From assembly GCF_001021975.1 (NCBI RefSeq), contig NZ_CP009928.1, positions 2,484,001-2,548,000 on the forward strand: a stretch of 64,000 bases of DNA, in the 5' to 3' direction. The notes below the pieces were generated by a model, which worked only from the letters and a program-made list of their open reading frames with translations, ran no database searches and was not told where the DNA came from. Each line of letters starts with the position of its first letter. Within the stretch, counting starts at the first letter, position 1. The DNA comes from Chryseobacterium gallinarum. Lineage in GTDB: Bacteria > Bacteroidota > Bacteroidia > Flavobacteriales > Weeksellaceae. Positions 26,640-36,610 of this stretch are shown here, piece by piece. Both the position numbers and the translations under genes were made by a program.

Positions 26640-27764
26640 ATGATATATATTCACATCCCTTTTTGTAAACAGAAATGCAGCTATTGCAACTTTCATTTTT
26701 CCACATCCCTGAATTTTAAGGATGAAATGCTCCGGGCAATGAAAGCCGAAATCCAGCTCAGGAAAGATGAGCTGCACAACAAGACATTGAAATCTTTATA
26801 TTTTGGCGGCGGAACTCCTTCTATTCTTTCTGTGGATGAAATTAGTGCTCTGGTTGATGAAGTTTTGCGCTATTTCAGTTTTGAAAAAGATATTGAAATC
26901 ACTCTGGAAGCCAATCCTGATGATCTGGATAAACATTTTTTAAAGCAGCTAGCGGCAACACCCGTTAATCGTTTATCCATTGGGACACAGAGCTTTTTTG
27001 AAGCTGATCTGAAACTGATGAACCGTGCTCATAATGCCTCAGAAGCAGAAAGCTCTATTAAAAGAGCTCAGGATTCCGGATTTGAAAACCTGAGTATTGA
27101 TCTTATCTATGGTTCGCCTACTTCGAATCTTGAAATATGGAAAGAAAATTTACGTAAGACTATTGATCTTGAAGTTCCCCATATTTCCTCATATGCTTTG
27201 ACGGTGGAACCTAAAACGGCTTTGGAGAACTGGATCTCAAAAGGAAAAGTGATGAGCCCGAAAGAGGAAGAGCAAAATAGAGAGTTTTATTACTTATCAG
27301 ATTTTTTAAAAGAGCATGGTTTTGAGCATTATGAAGTTTCAAATTTTGCAAAGCCGGGGTTCTATTCAAAACACAATTCTGCTTACTGGAAATACCAGGA
27401 ATATTTAGGTATAGGGCCTTCAGCCCATTCATATAATGGATTTGATGTAAGGAGCTGGAATGTGGCGAATAATCAGCAATATATCAAAAAACTGTCTGAT
27501 AAAATTTTGGCGAAAGAAGAAGAATTTCTTTCACAGGAAGATCAGTTTAACGAAATGATCATGATCGGGCTGCGTACCATGTGGGGAGTAGACCTTTCCC
27601 ATGTAAAAAATAAATTTTCAGATGCGTTACAGGAACATTTTCAGAAAGAAATAAAAGCCAAAATAGAAGAAGGAATTTTGGTGATTGAAAATGATCACCT
27701 GAAAATTCCTGAAGAACATTGGTTTATGGCGGATGGAATCGCTTCTGATTTATTTGTGGTATAA
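26640..27764 (+). CDS. hemW: HemW, radical SAM heme chaperone
   Basis: A 374-residue radical SAM protein formerly annotated as coproporphyrinogen III oxidase-like. The [4Fe-4S]-SAM motif is C9-x3-C13-x2-C16 in PFCKQKCSYC, followed by YFGGGTPSIL, RLSIGTQSF, SIDLIYGSP and the C-terminal HemN-like domain with GIGPSAHSY. HemW binds heme and delivers it to respiratory enzymes; it lacks the extended N-terminus of true HemN. Start at 26640 gives the family's standard MIYIHIPFC; a frame opening at 26610 lies within the porP terminator. Confidence 0.94.
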   Translation: MIYIHIPFCKQKCSYCNFHFSTSLNFKDEMLRAMKAEIQLRKDELHNKTLKSLYFGGGTPSILSVDEISALVDEVLRYFSFEKDIEITLEANPDDLDKHFLKQLAATPVNRLSIGTQSFFEADLKLMNRAHNASEAESSIKRAQDSGFENLSIDLIYGSPTSNLEIWKENLRKTIDLEVPHISSYALTVEPKTALENWISKGKVMSPKEEEQNREFYYLSDFLKEHGFEHYEVSNFAKPGFYSKHNSAYWKYQEYLGIGPSAHSYNGFDVRSWNVANNQQYIKKLSDKILAKEEEFLSQEDQFNEMIMIGLRTMWGVDLSHVKNKFSDALQEHFQKEIKAKIEEGILVIENDHLKIPEEHWFMADGIASDLFVV

Positions 27765-27909
27765 AATTTCGGTTTATATTGAAATACAGATTTTTGAATG
27801 ATGAATCCTTTGTTGTTGTCAAAAAGATTGTTTGGAAAGTCAAATAAAATTTAAATAAATCTTTCTTATGTGAAAAGGAAATGATATTTTTACGTAAACT
27901 AAAAACATC

Positions 27910-27963
27910 ATGAAACAAAAATTATCTTTATTCGCATACCGACTGGTTCTTTTTCGTCGGTAA
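27910..27963 (+). other. 17-codon open frame with hairpin in a 538-base gap
   Basis: The gap 27765-28302 has no long gene. It holds an ATG frame of 17 codons (MKQKLSLFAYRLVLFRR) whose end and stop codon lie in a stem: TACCGAC (27937-27943) with GTCGGTA (27956-27962), followed by a moderately T-rich stretch. This could be a leader peptide with attenuator-like hairpin or chance. The remaining AT-rich sequence down to the promoter at 28229 shows nothing else I can support. Confidence 0.25.
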
Positions 27964-28228
27964 TCATTTCTTTTAATAGCTGATAACTTTTACATATTCA
28001 AGAATATATGATCATATTATTCTTCCTTATCTGTTGATAAAGTTACCCATTCTTGAAGGAATATCCATTTTTATAGCTATTAAGACCTGAAATTATGGCT
28101 TTAAAATGATTTGTTTATACATTATTTTAAATACGACAGGTTTTGTCGCAGTGTATAAAGAAATTTGATCTGATTTTTACCCTTGCAAGACACTGTTTGG
28201 TGACAAATTTAATATTAAATCATAAAAA

Positions 28229-28262
28229 TTTGACTTGTATGTGTAAAAAAACATTAATTTTG
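28229..28262 (+). promoter_or_regulatory. Promoter of the RHS island
   Basis: TTTG (28229-28232) or TTG (28235-28237), then TAATTTTG at 28255-28262: 22 or 17 bases spacing, 40 bases before the ATG at 28303. It would drive the 28303 and 29158 genes and perhaps the RHS giant. Confidence 0.6.
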
Positions 28263-28302
28263 ACAACTATAACCATCTGAAAACTAACTTAACAATATAA
28301 AT

Positions 28303-29151
28303 ATGAGACGTACTTTAGTATTTGCCTTTACAATGGCAGCGTCCAGCATTTTCGCACAAAGCTGGAACACAACCGGAAATTCTGGGACCAATCCATCCAC
28401 AAATTTTATCGGAACAACAGATGATAAGCCAATTGTTTTTAAGCAAAACAATCAGCAGACTTTCAAACTTGAAGGTCAGAGTATCAATATCGGAAGCGGA
28501 TTGCTTGGAACGGGAAACTTACAATTAGCTCTTTCACCATGCAATCATTGCTATTCAGGATGGGCACAACCCAATGATGCTGTGATGAGGCTGTTAAGCG
28601 GAAATAATCTGAATATCCATATGGATAACGATAACGCTACAGATGGAGTTTCTGATGTTTCTACTCCTAATTCACCCGGAGTCACGAGAGTCCGTTTCTC
28701 TGATGCCGTTCACAAAAGTTTATTGGTTCTTTTCAATACAGAAAAGGTAACCATAGGAACAGATCAGTATGATAATGATTCTAATTTTATCCTGTATGTA
28801 AAAAAAGGAATAAAAGCACAACAGGTAAAAGTTGAAAACCCTGCGGCTAACGGCTGGGCAGACTATGTCTTTAAAAAAGATTATAAACTTCGCTCTTTGG
28901 AAGAAGTTGAAAAGCACATTTCAGAAAAAGGACATTTACCGAACATCCCTTCTGCCAAAGAAGTAGAGAAAAATGGTATTAATTTAGGGGAAATGGATGC
29001 CAAGCTTTTGGAGAAAATTGAGGAATTAACCCTTTATTCTATTCAGCAAAATAAACAGCTTCAGGAAGATCGTAAAATTCTTAAATCACAATCTGAAGAG
29101 ATTAAAGAACTAAAAGCACAGGTACAACAATTGCTTTCTGCAAAAAAATAA
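28303..29151 (+). CDS. Secreted tail-fibre-like protein
   Basis: A 282-residue exported protein: signal peptide 1-18 (ending IFAQ), a beta-rich Gly/Asn-rich middle ([19 protein letters not shown]...[11 protein letters not shown]), and from about residue 185 the segment [17 protein letters not shown]...[20 protein letters not shown]...[11 protein letters not shown], which is the recurring C-terminal module of Bacteroidota tail-fibre/endosialidase-chaperone-like surface proteins. A coiled coil (~240-282) ends it. In this group the module is common in secreted proteins near RHS genes. Role is unknown; a trimeric stalk is plausible. It is six bases upstream of the T9SS-domain gene. Confidence 0.7.
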   Translation: MRRTLVFAFTMAASSIFAQSWNTTGNSGTNPSTNFIGTTDDKPIVFKQNNQQTFKLEGQSINIGSGLLGTGNLQLALSPCNHCYSGWAQPNDAVMRLLSGNNLNIHMDNDNATDGVSDVSTPNSPGVTRVRFSDAVHKSLLVLFNTEKVTIGTDQYDNDSNFILYVKKGIKAQQVKVENPAANGWADYVFKKDYKLRSLEEVEKHISEKGHLPNIPSAKEVEKNGINLGEMDAKLLEKIEELTLYSIQQNKQLQEDRKILKSQSEEIKELKAQVQQLLSAKK

Positions 29152-29157
29152 AATGCC

Positions 29158-29643
29158 ATGAAAAGAAAATTATTTTCAATAGTTTCTCTGGCGATCGGTT
29201 TTCTGGGCTATTCACAAACTGAAGTTTATTTCAAATATGATGAAGCCGGAAACCAACGGTACAGAGGTACTAACGTATCCGGTAAAAAAGCCGACGAGAT
29301 TATTACGAAAGAAGTCAAAGTACAGGAGGAAGCAAAGGTGGCTGCTGTTACCCAACAAGCTCCTGCTATTGATGAAAAAGCTTTCTGGAAACAGATCAGG
29401 CTTTATCCTGTTCCGGTAAATGATTATCTAACCATTGACTGGACTGAAGAAGTAGACGGATTGATTGAATCCGTATCATTGTACCAGCATAGTACAGTCC
29501 ACTGGAAGTTCCAGCAGCAGAATTCACCGGATTTAGGGCGTAAGATAAAAATCAATATGACGGGATACGATTGGGGTGTTTACATCCTTCGCTTTACGTT
29601 AAAAGACGGAAGAGTCTTTGGAAGAAATGTAACTAAAAGATAA
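29158..29643 (+). CDS. Small T9SS-sorted protein with a single YD-like motif
   Basis: A 161-residue exported protein. Residues 1-19 are a signal peptide (LGYSQ). Just after it is YFKYDEAGNQRYRG, a lone YD/RHS-like motif. A short charged Ala/Gln/Lys linker leads to residues ~80-161, a type A T9SS sorting domain: QIRLYPVPVNDYLTIDW, then strands ending GVYILRFTLKDGRVFGRNVTKR. So most of the protein is the secretion and anchoring signal. It sits between the tail-fibre-like gene (6 bases) and the RHS giant (111 bases). Confidence 0.75.
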   Translation: MKRKLFSIVSLAIGFLGYSQTEVYFKYDEAGNQRYRGTNVSGKKADEIITKEVKVQEEAKVAAVTQQAPAIDEKAFWKQIRLYPVPVNDYLTIDWTEEVDGLIESVSLYQHSTVHWKFQQQNSPDLGRKIKINMTGYDWGVYILRFTLKDGRVFGRNVTKR

Positions 29644-29754
29644 AAAACCAGGAATAAATTAAAGTTAAAAACCATTGAAATTTGAAGTTTTTAATGTTGT
29701 CAAGGATTATTTTCCGGTTATTTTATTATTAATACTTATAAAAACTAATAACAT

Positions 29755-32700
29755 ATGAAATTTTTCTCATCATTGATGCTGTCTTTGTGTTCGGTATGGG
29801 GCTTTTCACAGACCATACTCTACCAGGCAGAATCCACCTCCCGGACGGTTCAGGATCCGCAGACGGTGGTCATGGCACAGGGATTTCATGCCAAATCGGA
29901 TGTTTCGAATCCGTTTGTGGCTAAAATAGGTCCTGCCACGGAGAATCCGGGTGGCGGACCAACGGATTCAAATGCAGGGGCGAATAATCCAAGTGGAACG
30001 TCAGCCCCTTCAGGTAAGAGTTTCCACGATACTAAAGGGAAGATAGAAGTGAACGGAGCTGGACAATTACAGTTTACATTACCGATCGCTTTACCTCCCG
30101 GGATAAAAAGCGTTGCGCCACAGGTAAATCTGGTTTATATCAGTGGTTCCAGTAATGGAATTGCTGGTTACGGATGGAGCCTTTCCGGAGTTACTTCAAT
30201 CTCGAGAGTTGGTAAGAATATTGAAAAAGATGGAGAGGTAAAAGGAATACAATTGGACTATTCCGATTATTATAGTTTTAATGGACAGCGATTGATTCTT
30301 AAGTCCGGTGAATATGGAAAAGATGGAGCTGAATATGTAACAGAAAAATATTCCAATATTAAGATAAAGTCTATTGGTTCCATATCAGGACAAGCATGGC
30401 AAGGTCCTGAATATTGGGAAGTTACTTTTGAGGATGGTTCTCAGTCATGGTACGGGGCAGTTGCTTCCGGAAATAGTACAGCCAGAACACCATTAGAATA
30501 TAATATTGTAAAGTGGAAGGATGCACAGGGGAATTATATTACCTATAACTACACCCAGAACAGTTCTAATAATATAGCGATAATTTCGAGTATTAGCTGG
30601 GGAGGCAATGAAACCTTAGGTAAAACTAATTTTAATACTATTGAATTTGCTTATTTACCCAGAAAGAATATTGAAACCTCATATCTGAAAGGAATATTAT
30701 TCAAACAGGATAAGATATTAGATCAAATAAAAGTTAAAGCTAACGGTTCTTCATTTAAAAGTTATTCAATTCAATATTCCGAAACACAAAATATAGTTAA
30801 TAATGATTCTAATAATAAAGTTAATTATGATTTTGTTGAGAAGATTATTGAATATAACTCAGAAGGAAAAGAAGCCAATCCTATAGTTTTTTCTTCAGCC
30901 ACGATGGGCACAAGCTCTAATGAATATGATTTTGGGGATTATAATAATGTTATTACAACTGGGGATTATAATGGAGACGGTTTAGTGGATTTCATTGTAA
31001 TGCAACCTGCACAAAATGGAAGACCTGAAGGATATTATATTTATTTTGATGCTATCAACAACAGCAGCCCTTCATTTGTTTATCTGGGGCCTTCAAGCAC
31101 TTATTGGCCCGGCAGCAGCTTTACAACATTTAATATAAAATCGGCAGACAATTACATTAAAACGAAGCAGGGGCTTATTATTTCAAAAAATAATGCAGGA
31201 TATAATCCTCCTTCTTCAGGAGATATAGAACTCAAATATTATTCAATCAAAACTGACGGATCAGTCCTCAATACTTATAATAATCCTCTTGTTTTAGAAT
31301 ATGCTAAAACAATACAATCAGGAAGCTATGGCTACGCTGATTCTTTATATCCACCTGAAACTGATCCCGAATATATAGGAGGAATGAATGTCTCTCATCC
31401 TGCCAATATGAAGGAAGTAGATATAGATTCTGATGGAGTGTCCGAATTGCTTTTGTCATTAAACGATAAAAAATGTAAATATGTGGTCATTGTACCTGAT
31501 CCTCCTAAAGGAAGGTGGCAGTGTAAGACATTGGGTTATAGGTATGTAGTTGTAGATAATAATAATATACAAAATAATACAATCAGCATTATTCCGGAGA
31601 CAACTCCAAAAAATATCTTAAGTAAAGGAGGAATTGTGGATTTTGACAATGATGGAAAGCAGGATGTGATGTTTGTTGATCCAGCTAACTCCAATGTTAG
31701 TGTTAGTTATTATACCAAAGACTATACCCAACCTTCTCCTGTTGTCAAGACAGTTGACACTCCACTCAATAATTTACATCAGTATGAATTAAAGAAAGTA
31801 AATAATAGTTACACGCTCAATTTAAAAAAGACATATTCTATAAAAGGAATAATTGATGGGATTCAATTTGGGGATTTAAATGGTGATAAGAATATTGAAG
31901 TATTATTACCAGTACATAATTTTGTCGGAGTTACTGTTCTTGCGGGGTGGTCAATTTATTTGAATACAGGAAATACCTTGGAAGAAAGTATTCAGGGACT
32001 TATGTTTTACAGGCCTTTTGATGCAACTGCTGTTGGGGCCAATTCTTTTTCTACTCCAAAATTGCTTGATTTAGACAATGATGGAAAAAGTGAGATTGTT
32101 AACTCTGTTGTAACTTTTTATCCTAATAGCCAGCCTTATACAAACTGGTATGTTCAAAGTTATAATGAAGCCAAGTATGATCCTAATAATGCACAATTCA
32201 AATGGTCATTTACGGAGAAGACACTTTATAATTCTACAAGAAATGAGGCCATAATAAGCCCTATATTTGGAGATTTTAGGACTAATAGTACTTCTTCCAA
32301 AATATTATTCCTGGTAAAAGGGATTAATGGTAATCATGAAAGAAAAATCATAAGCTATAAGCATTACAGTCTCAATCCTGATAAAAATGTCTCATTAATA
32401 TCACAGGGATCACAAAATTATCATATAGATTATAAAGAACTTGATCCTTCTGTTAATTCTGGTATTTATGCTCCTGTAAAAAAAGAACAATATCCATTTG
32501 TTGAAATGGATAGACTATCCCAATCGTTTGCTGTTTCTCAAATTCGTCAAACTGATGGGCAGATTGTTCGAAAACAAGATTTCAGATACAGGGGATATAT
32601 AGCTAATTTACACGGAAAAGGAGTAATCGGATTTCGTCAGGCTGCCCGTTCTTCCTGGTATGCTGATGGTTTTGAGAATACCAAAATATGGACAGGTACT

Positions 32701-35700
32701 GAAATGAATCCTTTACAAGATGGAGTACCGGTAAAAGAATGGTCTGTTAGAACGAATAATGAAAATCAGATATTTCCAACCGATATTTCTGAAAATAATA
32801 CGCAGCTATTAAGTTTTAAATCTACTAACTACCAAATAGATAAATTGTTGAATGGTCAGGTAGTGAGCACAGTAGCTGATTCAGATAAACCAAAAGTGGT
32901 AACCGTTGTTGCTCCAAAGACCAGTAGAGTTAAAGATTTTTTAACAGGTACAATTACCGAAAGTACCATAACGTATGGGAACTATTATCTTCCGTCACAA
33001 AGTGTATCAAATGTTAATAATGGATATGCTGTTACAACTTCAACATCTGAATATATTCATAATCCTTCTGGAGTTGGATCAGATTATTATATTGGACGAC
33101 CAAAATCAAAAATTGATGTAGTACAGGCATACGGGGATACCAAATCTTCGAAGGAAGAGTATACTTATGAAAATAACCTGGTGAAAACTCTAAAAACGTG
33201 GAATCGTGATAATACCGGTTATTTGCTTGAAACATATAATTATGATGGATTTGGAAATGTTACCCAAAAAGTAATAAGCAATAGCATTGATTCTCAAACT
33301 CAGACTACCACGAGTGGATATGATTCTAAAGGCCGGTTTGTAGTAAAAAAAACAGATAATTTAGGATTAGAAACCAATATTACTTATAATGATTGGGGGC
33401 AGATTTTAACTCAAATTGATCCGTTAGGAAAGGTTCTTACCAATACGTATGATGGGTGGGGAAAACTCTTAACTTCAAAAAGTAATTTAGAGGGAACAAC
33501 TACTTATCAATATGAAAGAGATAATGATTCGAATATAATTATTTCAGAATATGCTCCGGATGGAAATATTTCCAAAAAGTTCACTAATAAGTTGGGGCAA
33601 GAATATAAATCCTCTAACAAAGCTTTTGGGCAGGGACAATACCTTACCAAAGTTATTTTATATGATGCCCTGGGAAGAAAAGTTTCTGAATCTGAACCTA
33701 CCTTAAGCCCTGACGGATTAGGAGGTCCTTGGAATCTCATTGCTTATGATGATACTGTGTTCCCGACAAAAGTAACAGCTACCTCATATAAAGGACTAAA
33801 ATTAGAGACTACTGTTTCCGGATTAACGACAACAATAAGAGAACTCAACGGATACCAGAGAACAAATTCCAAAACAGCAGATGCTATAGGTAATGTGATT
33901 TCAAGTACAGATAAAGGAGGAACAATCCAATTCTCCTACAATGCAGCAGGTGAACAGGTAAAAGCCCAATATGCGGAAAATAGTGTTACGACCAAATATG
34001 ATTCGTGGGGAAGAAAATCAGAATTCAATGATCCTTCCAATGGTACCTATAAGTATGAATATGACGGTTTCGGGCAACCTAAGAAAATTATCAGCCCTAA
34101 AGGTACTAAAGAATATACCTATAATAACCTGGGGCAGCTAATCTCTCAAAAAGAGCTTTCTACTGCTGATGGTGGACAGGCTACCAACAAAACGATTTCT
34201 TATACTTACGATAATAAAGGAAGAGTTGTTGCCAAATCAGGAACTTCCAAAGGACAGCCCTATAGTAATAATGTTTCCTATGATCCGCAAGGAAGATTAT
34301 TATCATCATCGGAAAGCAGTAACGGAAAATACTTTATCCAGAAAGGAATTACCTATGATGATAAAGCAAGGGTAGTATCTTATGAGAAACAACTGTATTC
34401 TTCCGGTACTTTAACTAAATTACAAATAGAAAATGTATACAGTGCCTGGAGTGGTGAACTCTATCAGGTAAAGGACAAAGTCTCCGGGAAAGTTCTTTGG
34501 GAATTGAAAGAAACTGATTCCAAAGGCCAGGTGGTAAAAGCTAAACTAGGAGCAGTAGATATTAATAATTCTTATGATTACGTTGGATTCTTAACTCAGG
34601 TAAATCATTCGTCGGCAGTAAAGCCAGGTATCCTGCAACTTTCTTATTCATTTGATGCGATAAAAAATGAGCTCAAAAGCAGAACAACCGGAGGAGATTT
34701 TAATATTGTAGAGTCTTTTGATTATGATGATAATAACCGTCTGGTAAATTGGACGAATCCTGTAACAGGGATAAAACCGGCAAACAACAGAAACGTTTAT
34801 GACGCTAAAGGAAGAATCACTCAAAATGATCAGGTAGGAACCATCAAGTTTGAAAATTCTGCAAAAATCTACCAGCCAACAGGAATGACCTTAAATGCTG
34901 CCGGAACCCAGAACTATAATAATGATTTGATCCAGAACATTTCGTATAACGAAAACAATGATCCGGTATTTATTGATGGAGAAAAGGGAGATGTAGCTTT
35001 CCAGTATGGTTTAACCAGTATGAGACAGAGAGTTACCTATGGAGGGAACTTCAGTACAGATGGAGAAGGTAAATTCACCAAATATTACAGTGAAGATGGA
35101 AGTTATGAGGTCATAAAAGACAACATGACGGGAAAAGAGAAGCATATTCTTTATATTGGAGGAACACCGTACGAATCTAATATTGTTTATCTAAAGAATT
35201 ATGATGAATCAACAGGTTCATATAAATTTTTGCATAAAGATTATATTGGAAGTATCTTAGCCATTAGTGATGAAGCAGGAAATAAACTGGAACAAAGGCA
35301 TTTTGATGCATGGGGTAATTTTACTCATTTGCAGATTGGAAACGGAGCCATTATTACGGATAAGAATATTATTGATAATGCTTCGTTATTAATAGACAGG
35401 GGTTACACCAGTCATGAGCATTTTGCTGAAGTAGGCATTATCCATATGAATGGTAGGTTATATGATCCTTTATTAAGAAGGTTCTTAAATGCGGATGAAA
35501 ACATACAGGATCCTTATAATACACAGAATTATAACAAGTATGGGTATGTGTTGAATAACCCGCTCATGTTTAGCGATCCTAATGGAGAGTTCTTTGTTTT
35601 TGCATTTGTTGCAGCCTGGGGAGTTAGTCTTTTCTGGGGAGGAGTAATAACAGCAGCTATTATTGGTACAGCTGTTGGTTTGGCAGCATATTCCTTAGGA

Positions 35701-36606
35701 GTAGCTATAAGTGGAGGTAAGTGGCAGTTGGGAGGAGCCCTCAAATCTATGTTTTGGGGGGGAGTAAGCGGAGCGGTCACCTTTGGAATAGGAAGTGTGT
35801 TTACTCCGGCAGCAGGAACAGTACTTACTTTAACAGATAAAGTGGCAAGTGCTATGGCGCAAGGTCTGGTACATGGTTTTGCGCAAGGTACTTTATCTTT
35901 AATGCAGGGAGCTAATTTTACTCATGGTTTTGCAGGTGGGATTTCAGGAAGCTGGGGAGCTTCTTTATTTGGAGGGCTTGCAGGTAGTTTTGCTAATAGT
36001 ACAACAGGGACCATATTATCCGGAGCTTTATTAGGAGGAGTAGCTTCTGAATTGGCAGGAGGAAATTTCTGGCAAGGAGCTTTAGTTGGAGGTGTTGTAG
36101 CTGGATTGAATCATGCAATGCATGGAGGATTTTCTAAAAAATATGATGTAAATGTTCTTCATGATGACGGTGGAGCAAATGGAATGGGTCATGAAGCAAT
36201 TGCATTTAGAAATGAAAACGGGTCCTTAAGATATATCTCTAAAGATGGAACAAATGAAAATATGGGACTAAATGGAAAAAGTAAATACACAGATAAAAAT
36301 TTTAATAGTATTGATGAAATTAATGATTACTATGGGAAGAATGTTTCACCAGGTAAAAGATATGATGTAGTATCTGTTTTTAAAGCAACTAGAGCACAAA
36401 TAAATCGTGGGATTGCTACAGCATTAGCTTATGCAAAAGGACCATACGATTTATTAACCAGTAGTTGTACAACTTTAGTTGAGCAATCTTTGCAAAGCAT
36501 GTATAAAGTAAAGGTTTATTCCGGATTATCTGTTCCAAATTTAAATTTTTACCTGAATAATTTCTTTTATAGAGATTACAGATCTCATGGTTATAGAATA
36601 AAATAA
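29755..36606 (+). CDS. SpvB/RHS polymorphic toxin-type giant protein
   Basis: A 2283-residue exported protein. Order: signal peptide (1-19, GFSQ); a short GF-x-A-type module (TVVMAQGFHAKSDV); Gly/Pro/Ser linker; SpvB domain from ~88 (GKIEVNGAGQLQFTLPIALP, IAGYGWSLSG); FG-GAP/VCBS calcium loops at ~402 (GDYNGDGLVDF), ~555, ~627, ~705 and ~770; YD repeats ~1125-1720; RHS core ~1828-1944 ending YDPLLRRFLNADE...YGYVLNNPLMFSDPNGE; a Gly/Ala-rich hydrophobic stretch ~1946-2125; and a C-terminal domain ~2130-2283 with H2146 in MGHEAIAF and C2238 in SSCTTLVEQSL. The B/C-type RHS shell normally encapsulates the C-terminal toxin. No T9SS sorting domain is present. The next gene is its likely immunity partner. 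Confidence 0.88.
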   Translation: MKFFSSLMLSLCSVWGFSQTILYQAESTSRTVQDPQTVVMAQGFHAKSDVSNPFVAKIGPATENPGGGPTDSNAGANNPSGTSAPSGKSFHDTKGKIEVNGAGQLQFTLPIALPPGIKSVAPQVNLVYISGSSNGIAGYGWSLSGVTSISRVGKNIEKDGEVKGIQLDYSDYYSFNGQRLILKSGEYGKDGAEYVTEKYSNIKIKSIGSISGQAWQGPEYWEVTFEDGSQSWYGAVASGNSTARTPLEYNIVKWKDAQGNYITYNYTQNSSNNIAIISSISWGGNETLGKTNFNTIEFAYLPRKNIETSYLKGILFKQDKILDQIKVKANGSSFKSYSIQYSETQNIVNNDSNNKVNYDFVEKIIEYNSEGKEANPIVFSSATMGTSSNEYDFGDYNNVITTGDYNGDGLVDFIVMQPAQNGRPEGYYIYFDAINNSSPSFVYLGPSSTYWPGSSFTTFNIKSADNYIKTKQGLIISKNNAGYNPPSSGDIELKYYSIKTDGSVLNTYNNPLVLEYAKTIQSGSYGYADSLYPPETDPEYIGGMNVSHPANMKEVDIDSDGVSELLLSLNDKKCKYVVIVPDPPKGRWQCKTLGYRYVVVDNNNIQNNTISIIPETTPKNILSKGGIVDFDNDGKQDVMFVDPANSNVSVSYYTKDYTQPSPVVKTVDTPLNNLHQYELKKVNNSYTLNLKKTYSIKGIIDGIQFGDLNGDKNIEVLLPVHNFVGVTVLAGWSIYLNTGNTLEESIQGLMFYRPFDATAVGANSFSTPKLLDLDNDGKSEIVNSVVTFYPNSQPYTNWYVQSYNEAKYDPNNAQFKWSFTEKTLYNSTRNEAIISPIFGDFRTNSTSSKILFLVKGINGNHERKIISYKHYSLNPDKNVSLISQGSQNYHIDYKELDPSVNSGIYAPVKKEQYPFVEMDRLSQSFAVSQIRQTDGQIVRKQDFRYRGYIANLHGKGVIGFRQAARSSWYADGFENTKIWTGTEMNPLQDGVPVKEWSVRTNNENQIFPTDISENNTQLLSFKSTNYQIDKLLNGQVVSTVADSDKPKVVTVVAPKTSRVKDFLTGTITESTITYGNYYLPSQSVSNVNNGYAVTTSTSEYIHNPSGVGSDYYIGRPKSKIDVVQAYGDTKSSKEEYTYENNLVKTLKTWNRDNTGYLLETYNYDGFGNVTQKVISNSIDSQTQTTTSGYDSKGRFVVKKTDNLGLETNITYNDWGQILTQIDPLGKVLTNTYDGWGKLLTSKSNLEGTTTYQYERDNDSNIIISEYAPDGNISKKFTNKLGQEYKSSNKAFGQGQYLTKVILYDALGRKVSESEPTLSPDGLGGPWNLIAYDDTVFPTKVTATSYKGLKLETTVSGLTTTIRELNGYQRTNSKTADAIGNVISSTDKGGTIQFSYNAAGEQVKAQYAENSVTTKYDSWGRKSEFNDPSNGTYKYEYDGFGQPKKIISPKGTKEYTYNNLGQLISQKELSTADGGQATNKTISYTYDNKGRVVAKSGTSKGQPYSNNVSYDPQGRLLSSSESSNGKYFIQKGITYDDKARVVSYEKQLYSSGTLTKLQIENVYSAWSGELYQVKDKVSGKVLWELKETDSKGQVVKAKLGAVDINNSYDYVGFLTQVNHSSAVKPGILQLSYSFDAIKNELKSRTTGGDFNIVESFDYDDNNRLVNWTNPVTGIKPANNRNVYDAKGRITQNDQVGTIKFENSAKIYQPTGMTLNAAGTQNYNNDLIQNISYNENNDPVFIDGEKGDVAFQYGLTSMRQRVTYGGNFSTDGEGKFTKYYSEDGSYEVIKDNMTGKEKHILYIGGTPYESNIVYLKNYDESTGSYKFLHKDYIGSILAISDEAGNKLEQRHFDAWGNFTHLQIGNGAIITDKNIIDNASLLIDRGYTSHEHFAEVGIIHMNGRLYDPLLRRFLNADENIQDPYNTQNYNKYGYVLNNPLMFSDPNGEFFVFAFVAAWGVSLFWGGVITAAIIGTAVGLAAYSLGVAISGGKWQLGGALKSMFWGGVSGAVTFGIGSVFTPAAGTVLTLTDKVASAMAQGLVHGFAQGTLSLMQGANFTHGFAGGISGSWGASLFGGLAGSFANSTTGTILSGALLGGVASELAGGNFWQGALVGGVVAGLNHAMHGGFSKKYDVNVLHDDGGANGMGHEAIAFRNENGSLRYISKDGTNENMGLNGKSKYTDKNFNSIDEINDYYGKNVSPGKRYDVVSVFKATRAQINRGIATALAYAKGPYDLLTSSCTTLVEQSLQSMYKVKVYSGLSVPNLNFYLNNFFYRDYRSHGYRIK

Positions 36607-36610
36607 TTTT

